Position numbers and translations under genes: made by a program. A stretch of DNA of 64,000 nucleotides, taken from assembly GCA_905160935.1 (NCBI GenBank), contig CAJHZI010000200.1, forward strand, positions 453,001 to 517,000. The letters run 5' to 3'. The stretch comes from Enchytraeus crypticus (taxonomy: Eukaryota; Annelida; Clitellata; Enchytraeida; Enchytraeidae). Below, piece by piece: positions 10,746-20,800 of the stretch; the stretch's first letter is position 1, and each line of letters starts with the position of its first letter. The notes beneath the pieces are model-generated. The model was not told where the DNA came from. It saw nothing but the letters and a program-made list of their open reading frames with translations, and searched no databases.

Positions 10746-11655
10746 GAGAGCATAGGTCTCTAACTTTCAGAGAGCATATTAAACATGTGACCCGTAAAAT
10801 TAATAGTGTTAATAGTATGCTACATCGGCGCCGTGATTTCATTTCTAAAAGCTGCCGTAAAGATCTTTTCTTTTCACTAGTGTACTGTAAAGCTCTATAT
10901 TGTATTGAAATTTATGGGTGAGCTTCGTCTAGTGCGATATACCCTCTTCATGTGACCATTAACAGATGGCTACGCACTCTGCAGTACCTGAGCAGATTCT
11001 GTACTAATAAAATTCTTTATGCTAATTTCAATGTCTTGCCCATTCAGCTTCAATATAAACTTTCAATTGGCAAATTAAGATACAAATGCTTATATTACGA
11101 AGGAGCTATGCCAAATTCACTTAGAGAAATGTTCAAGCTCAACGTCCCTCAGCACTAATAATCCACCTGGCAATCCATAACTAATTATCTATCAATTGAG
11201 TCCAGAGCGACTATGTTTAATTCAGTTGTATACACTTGCTGTTGTATCTGGAATAATATTCCACATAATATTCGCAATGCTTCCAACGTGAATTCTTTTA
11301 ATAAATTATACAAAGATTATTTAATGAATGGTTGGGTGATCACTAATTAATTATTTTCACTTTCATTTACACATGTTGCATTTCTACAAAACTCTTATGA
11401 GTACGTCGTGGTGTTCAGCTATATAAGATACTGTGTATCTTCACTGATGGTTACTCGTACTCGTAATATGTACCTTTAATTTTCTACTGCAGTGCATGCT
11501 TATCAATGTTTGATCGGATGTTTGCTTTCGTTTGATTTTTGTATGAATTCGTTTGCTAGTACTTAATAATATTTAAATGTTTGTTGTTTGTCAGTGATTT
11601 GGTGTTGATGCTGAAACAAACATATATATCTCTCTCTGTCTCTCTCTCTTACAGT
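10746..11655 (+). mobile_element. 5'-truncated second copy of LINE D', 3' end only
   Basis: Homology resumes at about 10760 with the segment equal to 9718 onwards (TAACTTTCAGAGAGCAT) directly after the TC tail of the first copy. It runs through the RT C-terminus (open piece 10952-11158) and 3' UTR to another TC-rich tail at about 11620-11655. It has several stops. Two D' copies in tandem, the second truncated, suggest insertion into or beside the first copy's microsatellite tail. Confidence 0.8.
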
Positions 11656-12692
11656 CATACATAAATTTTCATTTCTATGCAGACGACACACAACTATATA
11701 TTTCCTTTTCTAATCATGATTCCGATCAGAAACTGGCTCATCTCTCATCCATTCTAGACAAGGTTAATTCCTGGTTTTGTGCTAACCGTCTTGCTGTCCT
11801 TCCAAAACTGAATACCTTTTAATTGGCACTCCTTTGCAAAGAAGTAAAATTACCAATAACTCTGTTAATTTTCAGAATCTTGCTCTTTCACCTTCTCGAT
11901 CCGTCAAAAACCTTGGAGTCATATTTGATGAAAACCTTGACTTTAAATCCCATATCTCTTCTGTTTGTCGCGCTTCTTTCTTTCAGATTCGTCAGATTAG
12001 GCAAATACGTCCATCCCTTACTAGAAATTCAGCCACTATCATTGCTAATTCTATATTTCACTCAAAGGTCGACTACTGTAATTTATTATTACATGGATTG
12101 CCTACTTCTTCTCTCAATCGTTTGCAGCACGTCCAAAATTCTCTTGCACGTGTTGTTTGTAAGTCCTCTCGACTTCAATTTCGCTCTCTTTCTCTTCTAC
12201 GCAGTCTTCACTGGCTCCCTGTTAATCAACGCATAAAATAGCTCTATTAACTTTCAAAACTCTGCGATTTGGCAAGCCTTCTTACTTATCTGAAATTCTT
12301 CTTCCCTATCGCCCCTCACGTACACTTCGCTCCACCTATGCCAATCTTCTCTCAGTTCCAAATATTCTCACGTCATTGGGCAGACGTTCATTTTCCTACG
12401 CAGCACCCACAATCTGGAACTCTTTACCTGCTAATCTTCGCTCTTGTTTTTCTCTTTCAACATTCTCTAGCAAGCTTAAAACTTACCTTTTTCCGCCATA
12501 AACATAATCAATCTACCTAGACCATTTTTTGATCACAGGACTGGCTTTCGTTTAGGACCTTACTTCTCCTCAGCACATTTCTTTCGCAGATAGGTGGGGG
12601 GAATTGATCTGTAGTGATGTGTGCTGTTGGGGACGTCCCTGACATCATCCCTGGATGAGGAAACGGACGTTAAACCTTTATTATTAATTATT
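11656..12692 (+). mobile_element. L2-clade LINE family A, 3' third
   Basis: This begins inside the RT just before the YADD-equivalent ([14 protein letters not shown], in broken frame) and continues to the 3' UTR and hairpin tail (GGACGT then TAAACC and a TTATTA end). The open segment 11834-12241 encodes [20 protein letters not shown] and the L2-type C-terminus. Nucleotide identity with 37735-38770 looks about 97%. Relative to the full copy a few bases are missing at about 11810 and 12240, which shift the frame. Confidence 0.9.
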
Positions 12693-12877
12693 ACAGCATC
12701 CTTTTTCTAAATCCAGATTCTGATTTACTTTATTAATTTTTCTGTCTCTAATTTAATGCTTTAGTTTGTTATTGTTAATTATATTTTTGAGGCATGCGAT
12801 ATTGAGCTTATTGCTCTGTAGTCTGAGCTTAGCACTACATTTTATTTTTTTTTGAAATGTGGATAATCCAAAGTAAC

Positions 12878-12928
<51 letters not shown>

Positions 12929-12936
12929 TCTCTCTT
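12693..12936 (+). repeat. LINE-like 3' UTR ending in a TC microsatellite
   Basis: An AT-rich tail-like segment with GCTCTGTAGTCTGAGC and GGATAATCC, followed by (TC)n at about 12882-12936. The layout is that of the 3' ends of families D and D', but no coding part is attached. Confidence 0.5.
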
Positions 12937-13105
12937 TAGAGTTCAGCCAAGTGTCGACTTTTACGCTCCATATAGAACACTCCCTAAATGAACAAGTTAA
13001 TCCTTTCACAAAAGGCTTTGCAATCAATTCCCGGTATGCATTCCATCCCTATCCATTCCTAAAGTAGCCAATTGCTTGGGAAAACATCCCTAGAATTCAT
13101 ATAAA
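12937..13105 (+). repeat. Dispersed repeat X next to a TC microsatellite, copy 1
   Basis: This segment resembles 58780-58910. Shared blocks include CAGCCAAG, CCATA-AGAA-ACTC, AAATGA, GTTAATCC and TCACAAA, with moderate divergence. Both copies follow a CT/TC microsatellite. The class of element is unknown. Confidence 0.45.
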
Positions 13106-14162
13106 ATAATAATTTCAAATTTCTTCTTATATGCATTAAAGAAATCAAGCAGTTTAACGTAATTTGCATTAAGACATATTATATTAAGCTGAAAACTACT
13201 AAATAAGCAAGATGATTTCTTAGAATATTGTTACTGTTTTCAGAAGCGTTCTGCATATGACTCGTCTGTTTTGTATGTTAATTTATTTATATATTTATTT
13301 TCTGTCATCGTTATTTGTTTCGTTTATTTTTCCAACATCATTGAACATGCTGTCTGTGTGAATTATATAAGCATAGCTGTTGTTGTCTGCTAGCATATTT
13401 TAGCCATTTTAGAGGTGAATAAATTATGTAGTCATATTTGTACGCACAAGTTAACATGAATGCTGCTGAATTAAACTCTCTACCATCCTTTGTTTTATTA
13501 CACAGCTTTCTGCAAGTAGGTTACTTCCACACTGCTTTCTGTCAGGATCACATATTTGTTGTATTAATTAGTGTATATATGGCTTTTAACTAAGGATATA
13601 AAGTGTTATTTTCTAGCCTGATACATTATATGTAAAACTAATAGTATTCGAGTCAGCTGTTCAGATCTGCGTCGTGGACGGGGCTAAATAGTTTCAGAGC
13701 CTCTGATTGGTGGGGCCAGCCTGGTCAGAGGAGAATTGGAGAGGTGAAGGTTTGTTTACAAGGACACGTGAAAAAGGTTTAGAGGAGATAACACGTGTTT
13801 GGAAAGATATTAGGAAAGATACAGATCTTTCTCGTCTAGACGTTATACGATAGGGGCTTATCTGTGAGCAGATAAGACCGTGGTGGAGACCTTAAGTGTG
13901 GTAAAAGGAAACGCAAGAGAACAGAGATATTTGTAGTGCTAATGTAGAACACAGAGAATTACAGTAGAATTACTAAAGTAGTTTTGTGGTCGTTATTTAA
14001 ATTTAAACGTTGGATTACTAATATATAAATTTGTGCATATAGTCGCAGGCCTATGTGTTAAATTCGCGATCGAATATTTTATTTTGGATTGTATCTCGAG
14101 TTACTATATTTTGCGCGATATAACTATTGGATATTTTCGTTTCTTTGTACACTGTCTGTAAG
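13106..14162. other. No gene seen; 3' half looks LTR- or leader-like
   Basis: 13106-13650 is AT-rich with nothing recognised. From about 13655 the base composition changes: GC-richer, with GGGGCCAGCCTGG, runs of GGAGA/GAGG, and CACGTG-type words. It continues across the LINE insertion at 14163 into about 16360. It is reminiscent of an LTR or untranslated leader and similar in style to 20235-20955, but no terminal repeat or primer site could be shown. Confidence 0.25.
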
Positions 14163-14832
14163 TACTATTTAGCTCCTTCTTCAAATAATGAAGTTTTCAA
14201 TGTGATTCAAGCCTAAATAGAAGCTCATCCACTGGCCAAGATTCAATTTCTACAAAAATCTTACAATTATCAGCCCATCATGTCTCTACCCCTATCCCCT
14301 TCATCATTAATAATTGTTTCGATCAAGGGTACTTTCCTTCCTCTTTAAAAATTGCGAAAGTTAATCCGATTCATAAAAAGGTAATACTGATGATATTGAA
14401 AATTACAGACCTATATCTTTGCTCAATATTTTAAGCAAAATATTTTAAAAGATAATTTTTAAACGTACCAGTGACTTCTTAAACCATTTCAATACTCTAT
14501 ATGAGCACCAATTTGGTTTTAGGACAGGTCACTCTAGAATTGATGCTTTATTTAGTGGTATGAATATGATAAAAACTGAAAATGCTAAAAACAATCGTGT
14601 ACTGGGTATCTTTCTAGACCTCAGTAAAGCCTTTGATACGGTTGATCACAATATTCTACTATATCAACTAAATAATTATGGTATATGAGGTAGAGCCTAT
14701 GACTTATATAAATCGTACCTTTCTGATAGGCAGCAATTCACAGTTATTGGTGACAATACTTCCCACACAAAGAAGCTATCAATTGGCGTTCCTCAAGGCT
14801 CAATCTTAGGTCCTCTTTTATTTCTAATCTAT

Positions 14833-15723
14833 GTGAATGATATGCAGTATGCTTGTTCTAATGCGTCTTTAAAACTTTTTGCAGATGACTCAAATCTATT
14901 TGTAGTAGTTAAAAATCTTATTGAATTGAACCAATCAGCTAATTCGGCCTGCTCTGAAATAAGCCTCTGGTTCATATACAATCGATTAACAGTAAATTGC
15001 GCCAAATCAGCGTATATACTATTCCATCCTAAAATTGACGACGACAGTTTTATTAAATCTAATGATCTTTGCATCAAACTAAATAACAGCCTAATTAATA
15101 GGGTTCATGTTACCAAATTTCTTGGAATACTACTTGATGATAAACTCTCGTTTAAAGATCACATTAATTTTCTAGTTTGAAAGGTGAATAGTCTAAATGG
15201 TATGATTTACAGACTAAGAAACTTAATTCCCATGAACTGTCGCAGAGATCTTTATTTTGCCCTCATTCATTCAAGAATTCAATATGGAATTGAAATTTAT
15301 GATAAAACGTCTTTAAATCTGTTACGTCCACTCCAAATCTCTAGCAATAGAGTTCTAAGAACCTTGCAAAATCAGCATAAATTCTATCATGTTAATCAAT
15401 TATACATTAACTATGGCACTTTACCACTTTATCAACTTTATAAATTATCTGTCTAGAAAATTATCTATAAGAGTCTCAATTATAATGGTGTAATGTCGAT
15501 AGCCGTTAGAGATATTGTCAGCACTCTACAGTTAAGTCATCCTTATGATACCAGGCTATCTAACACTAATTATATATATTCCAATTCAAATCCTACCTTT
15601 TTTAAATCCTATATTTATGATTGTATTTTTGAATGGAACAAAATCCCTACTGTGATACGTAATTCTCACTCAGCTAAATCGTTTTTATCCAAATTAAAGA
15701 GCTACTTTAGCTCATTGTTATAA
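14833..15723 (+). pseudogene. Family D reverse transcriptase, palm-thumb segment (14-kb copy)
   Basis: Open pieces 14833-15180, 15184-15456 and 15493-15723 are one reading frame interrupted by stops. [10 protein letters not shown] near residue 17 is the intact catalytic Asp-Asp box. [16 protein letters not shown] marks the thumb. The upstream RT blocks (14400-14830) include [26 protein letters not shown] and [13 protein letters not shown]. The protein would polymerise cDNA on the nicked target. Confidence 0.8.
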
Positions 15724-16190
15724 TAAGTTTCATTGTCATAAGCATTTAATTAATCTCTAATAATACAATATCATGGGATTCGTTGATTGCGTTTCAGCAT
15801 TAATTATTTTTATTAGTTTGTTTCTTTGAAATTGTATACTGGGCTATCTTGTTTAATTATTTATAGAATTTTTCTTAAGTTTCAATTTTGAACTAATTAA
15901 GTTCTACTCTGCGTTTCTGTTTAGTTCCCTGTGTTTCTCTGTAGTGATTCTCTGTAGCTCAGATTTATCGGCAGAAGCAATATTCTCTTTTTAAATTCCT
16001 GTTGTTATTATTTCAAACTTTAGTAACTAGAATTAATTTTACTTGTACTTCAGGTTTATTTCGTTTGCCTAGTTATTTTTCAATTTGTTTGATTGCGGGG
16101 TGGTCAACTAGATAGGTTACTTGTGACCTCTTTGACGGCCTTGTTTTTGTATGTCACTGTATATTTTGAGTGTATCGAAATAAACATAGT

Positions 16191-16209
16191 TCTCTCTCTC
16201 TCTCTCTCT
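16191..16209 (+). repeat. TC microsatellite tail of LINE D
   Basis: (TC)n directly after AATAAACATAGT, the 3' end of family D. It forms the terminal tail before the target-site duplication. Confidence 0.9.
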
Positions 16210-16217
16210 ACTATTTA

Positions 16218-17110
16218 ATTCGTGTTTTATTTATTAAATTTCATTTCATTTTTTAAAAACACGCCTTCGTGATTAAAACCTTTGGATTAAATTCAGCGAG
16301 CTCTCGAGGCCGAGGTCAATGTTTTAGAATTAAAATAATTTAATGAACATTAGAGACCTTGACACTTTCCTTACGGTATTAAGCTCTCTGTTGTGGTTTC
16401 CAAGCTGAGTCTACCCAGTATGACTGTTACTTTGCAAGACATGACCTTTAATTCTCAAGCAGAAGTGGTAGCCCCTTAACCAGTTATGACTCTAATGGGC
16501 TGTCTCTTGGTAAATAGCAAATATTTCAGAAATTGGATTAAGAGGAACGTTGCATTGACTTCGGACTTTAACCATCAAGCCTATGACAATTTCTAACAAT
16601 TAAAATTAAAATCTTCCTAACAATTTGTTGGTTGTGAATATGCGGACCATTAGACGATGTCAAGTCAATAGTTGCATGAATTCGAGTAGTGGACGCTATA
16701 TTCTTGGACTGCATTATTCCGGGGTTTGAAAAAGCCTGGAAAATCTTTTGCTCTCCTCTAAAAGATTGCCGATTAAATTAAGTCATAAACGATCTCTTAA
16801 AAAGAATTGACTGGGCCACGATTGGATTCCTCATCTCCAACTGATATTTACTGGGCAGGAGCGTCATTTCCACCATCACACTAACACTATCCTCTTTTAA
16901 TATTCACTAGTGATATACAAATTGTTAATTTAAATGCAAAAGTATTAGCCTTATTTGTAATTTTCTTGTCATTATATATGAATGAATGTTAGTGGAATCT
17001 TAGGAAGGTATAAGTTATAACCTGAACCTGAGGTCCACCATAAGCAGGATCTCCCATGAATAATGGTATCTCCAAAGGGATGTTATAGATCATTTAGAGA
17101 TCCATTCGAA
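16218..17110. other. No feature recognised
   Basis: The first 140 bases are the right half of the sequence that the 14-kb LINE split. The rest has no long open frame, no splice-flanked conserved exon and no repeat match that I could find. It lies 3' of WDR37 exon 7, in the region that should be intron 7. Confidence 0.3.
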
Positions 17111-17215
17111 TGCGGCCATGTAGAGGAAAACGGAAGATAGAGATTAGTGGAGGCGTTATATGCCTTGGACCTGCCAGTAGGCAGTGAACTAAAAGAGAGA
17201 GATATATGAATGTCA
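17111..17215 (+). repeat. RTE-like LINE family E, 3' tail fragment
   Basis: Contains GGAGGCGTTATATGCC, GACCTGCCAGTAGGCAGTG and AACTAAAAGAGAGAGA, the 3' end seen at 31395-31465 and, inverted, at 23040-23110. Confidence 0.8.
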
Positions 17216-17624
17216 AAAATTTAAATAGGAATGTAATCCAATATTTTCTTAGTATTTTTTAATTTCTCAATCGTCTAAGTTTCTTGATCACCAAAGCGGT
17301 TCATCTTTTGAAAGAAAATTGTATGTATATAACTGAAATAAAGTCAAAGATAAAATAAAATATAAAGCAGATTGAAAAAAAAAAAAAAAGATGAGAAAAA
17401 GCAGATTGTCAAATAATGTCAAATGAGCTTCAAAATTTTCACTTCTCAAACTAGATCATAATACTGTCCAGTCATTTGTATATATTACTGAATTGTCTTC
17501 GGAAGAAGAAACTTCAAATCGATTGACAACAGACCTATTTATCTAGTCTACGAGTCAGTGAGTGAGTCAGATACACTCAGCTAGTGATTGATTGATTGCT
17601 TGCTTAATAGATTGATTGACCAGC

Positions 17625-17816
17625 CTGTAAGAGAATTAACTATTGCTCCAGTCTCAGCATCGTACATGTTGGCTGTCCTATCCCATGCGGCGGTGATAAC
17701 CTGAGCACCGCCACACAGCCACTCCGCCGCTATCACCACGCCGCTGTGTCCCGTCAACTCCAGCAGTGGCTGGCGCACAAACAACGGCTCGTGCTTCTCC
17801 TCAGACGAGCTCGCAC
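17625..17816 (-). CDS. WDR37: WDR37 exon 7 (WD3)
   Basis: The acceptor is GTGTGTCAG before GTGCGAGC. It encodes [20 protein letters not shown], then [40 protein letters not shown] and NSLTG. The WD3 blade with its GH and W-D-R-T-A-N signature matches vertebrate WDR37. The exon is GC-rich at third positions, unlike its surroundings. The 3' end is uncertain. Conservation suggests the exon stops within the Gly codon of SLTG, which would need a GC donor (ACAG followed by GCTGGT); the nearest GT donor is 4 bases downstream (exon end 17621) and changes the next residue from the expected His. Confidence 0.9.
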
Positions 17817-20800
17817 CTGACACACGAGAAGACAGCGTCAATTAGAGTATTAGTCACATATATTAATAAGTATATTAGTAAGTATATTAGTAAATTATAT
17901 TAGGAAGTATAATATAATTATAGTAGTAAGTATATTAGTATATTATATTAGTAAGTATATTAGTTACATTGAAGCAGGCATATGTACCTTGGACTGGCTA
18001 AGTTGCTGTTCACTTAATAGAAAGGGATCAGAAATGAATACTGAAATAATATTCTCAAGCGTTCAGAATCAATCAATTAATCAATCAATAAGAATTTAAC
18101 GTCTGCTTCATCGCCACAAGGCACTGTCAGGGAGGTCTCTTGCAGACTGTACACAAACAGGCGCCAAAGCACCACATGATGACGACTGAGTACACAGAGA
18201 CCACAAAAGAAAGCGACATCAAAACAGTGCAAGTCCAAGATCCAAGGCAAGCGGGTCATAATTTTGACCTATGGCGAAAAGAGAAGAGTTTTTAGCTTGC
18301 CAAGAATGAATGAAAAATATAGTCAAGAAAAGCAGAGTTTTACATACTAAACGATGGAAGAAATGAATGCTAAATTTAAGGCTGAATGCAGAATGGGTAC
18401 AGTATTGAATACGATGTCTCAGTAATTCCACTAGGTAAGAACTATGGATTTTTACTTACAGAAACTGTAAGTAAAAATCCATAGTAAAAGGAGTTTCAGG
18501 CACAGTACAAGTAAAATTTGACATGAAGAACAGTACGATATCACGTAAAAACTCAATTTAAAAGCACATACAAATCGTATTTCAATTTCCACTGATCCAA
18601 CTCCCAAAGACTGAAGTCTTTCAAATTACTGAAGCTACATAATACAGTAAAGTATGATGTAGCTTCAGTCATTTGATAAACCGTCATTGAACTGATTAAT
18701 TTATATCAATTTATGAAGGTTTGAAGAGTGACCACAGGTTGGAGACGTATTTTAGAGTTGGACGCTCAAAAGAGTGAATGCGTTAACTAAATGAATTAAA
18801 CTAATTATCTTCTTCTTCTAGTGCTTGCCTAAAGGCAGATCCTTGGCCTACCACTCTTCCAACCAATTCTATTCGTAGCTTTTCTTTTCAGCTCCATATA
18901 AGAATTTGTTATCAAATCATCCAACATCCATATAATTTTTGGTTTCCTCTTAACTCTTTACCCCGCAATCTTTCTTCTATTACATCCTTCAGCAAACCAT
19001 TCCCCATTATACTATGTCCAATTTAGCTTTCTTCAATTTCTTTTCATATCAATTAACTGTCTCTCTGTACCGACCCTTTCAAGAACTTCTTCATTTGTTT
19101 AGTTCTGTATGCCATTTAATCATGGGAAAATATAATGGTGAGATGGTTCCCTTTGCCGAATTATAGTGTGTATACAAAGTTTAAAATGAAAGAGGCTTTA
19201 CTCGCATTGTTGCAAATTTCATTCATCATCAGTTCCTTGCGTTCTGAACAGAACATAGGGCGGCAACATTCCTCCACTCGTTTCTATCATAACCAATCTT
19301 CACAGCGTCTTCCCATGAAATGTTTAATGCTCTCAAATCCTTATTGATCGTATTCAGCCAAGTACTTCTAGGTCTTCCTCGTTACCTTTTCCTTGAGTTG
19401 GCTTCCAGTTAACTGCAGTTTTTGCGTATCTATCCTCAGGCATTCTCAGTAAATGACCTAAAAACCTCAACCTTCTCTCAGAAACTATTTCATCCAATTT
19501 TCTTTGTCCACTCCTTTCGAGTACTGTTTAATTTTCGACATGGTCCCAATAGTGGATAAATATTAATCCAACTTTTGCAGCATTTTCTTCTAATGCTGAT
19601 GTCATTTCTTGCAGTTGATGACTGTTGTTTGCTAGTACAGCTATATCGTCTGCAAAATCAAGATCAGTTAGTTTCCTATGACCCAACTTTATTCCCCATT
19701 CTCTTTATTCAAAAGCCTTTCTCATTATATCAATCATTAGAAGAAAAAGAATTGGCGTTAAAATACATCCCTGTCTAGCTCATGTCAAATTGCAAATTTC
19801 ATTAATGTGAGAAAAAAATAAATCATGCATAAATCTAGCTTTCAAATCAATCATGTTTTTAACCTTAACTACAGGAAGATAATTATTTATTTATTTATTT
19901 CAAACTACTACACTTTACAAAATAATATAACAATATACAATAAACTGAGACAGTGAGCAATAAACTGAGGCAGTTTATGACTACCTAAGAAATCCTAAGG
20001 CAATCGAGCAGGACAGCAACAGCTAAGCATTTACATCATACAATATTTTACCATAATAGAGAAATTTAACTATGAACTACAGTTTTATGCTATAAATAAC
20101 GTGAAAACTATTAGTCAGTGTTTGAGAACCTGATTCGATATATTTAGTATTTGCATTTGTAATTGTATTTCTAGTAAGGTATTTAATAATACTGCTGGAT
20201 AAGTAAAATTAAGATTTAAAATATTGAGGTTTATTAAAGTGTGAGACTAGAGGGCACCTAAGGCAAGTGGCCAATGAGGGCATGCCTAGACAGGAAGTGG
20301 CAGAGAGCCAAGATGGAAGAGTGACAACAGGGACGTAAAACGTGCCACATTGAAAAGAGATTTAGGAGATTTGAAGAATCTCAGTAGTAGACGAATTCAA
20401 GAGTAATTCGAAGGGTTCAGTTATTCGAACTATTTGTAGTCCATCGAACAGTCGATTTGAAGAGAGTGATCTGTAGATGATCAAACAGGGAAGCGAGTTC
20501 CATAGATATATTCTAACCTACGGATTATACTAGGAGTCTTAGTAGGCGAATAGTCGAGAGGAAAGTTAAGTAAAATGTAGGAATTTGTGCTAGAGAGCGT
20601 AGTATTAATTTGTGTGTCGAAATTAATTGTATTTTATTTAAAATAATTGCTTCTGCGGTATTTAAAGTGAACTGTAATTCGATAGAAAAGTATAATTTTA
20701 AGTTATACGAATTTCGCTATTTGAAATCGTTTTAATTTTCGTTCTACTGTATATCCGTATATTATTTTATTTCTTTTCGTAGTAAATTAATATTTAATTT

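Larger units (their letters stand above)
14163..16217 (+). mobile_element. CR1/Jockey-group LINE family D, 5'-truncated copy with target-site duplication
   Basis: A near-identical (about 98% by eye) copy of 52028-54070. It starts at TTTAGCTCC in the linker and runs through RT, 3' UTR and the TC tail to 16208. TACTATTTA is present at 14163-14171 and 16209-16217, a 9-bp target-site duplication that marks a genuine retrotransposition event. In-frame stops after LSKIF, after NNYGI and after LYKLSV are identical to those in the 52-kb copy. One further stop (after NFLV, about 15178) is private to this copy. Confidence 0.93.

Noticed and set aside
11823-12236. 137-codon open frame overlapping the LINE A fragment
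   Set aside because: It is an out-of-frame shadow of the L2 C-terminus; the in-frame reading (11834-12241) matches the family.
1-17624. WDR37 exons 8 onward (WD4-WD7) searched on the minus strand
   Set aside because: No segment resembling HDQELTHCCTHP, SSRDTTFRLWDF or SGSDDRTVKVWDL was found; they are presumed to lie left of the window.
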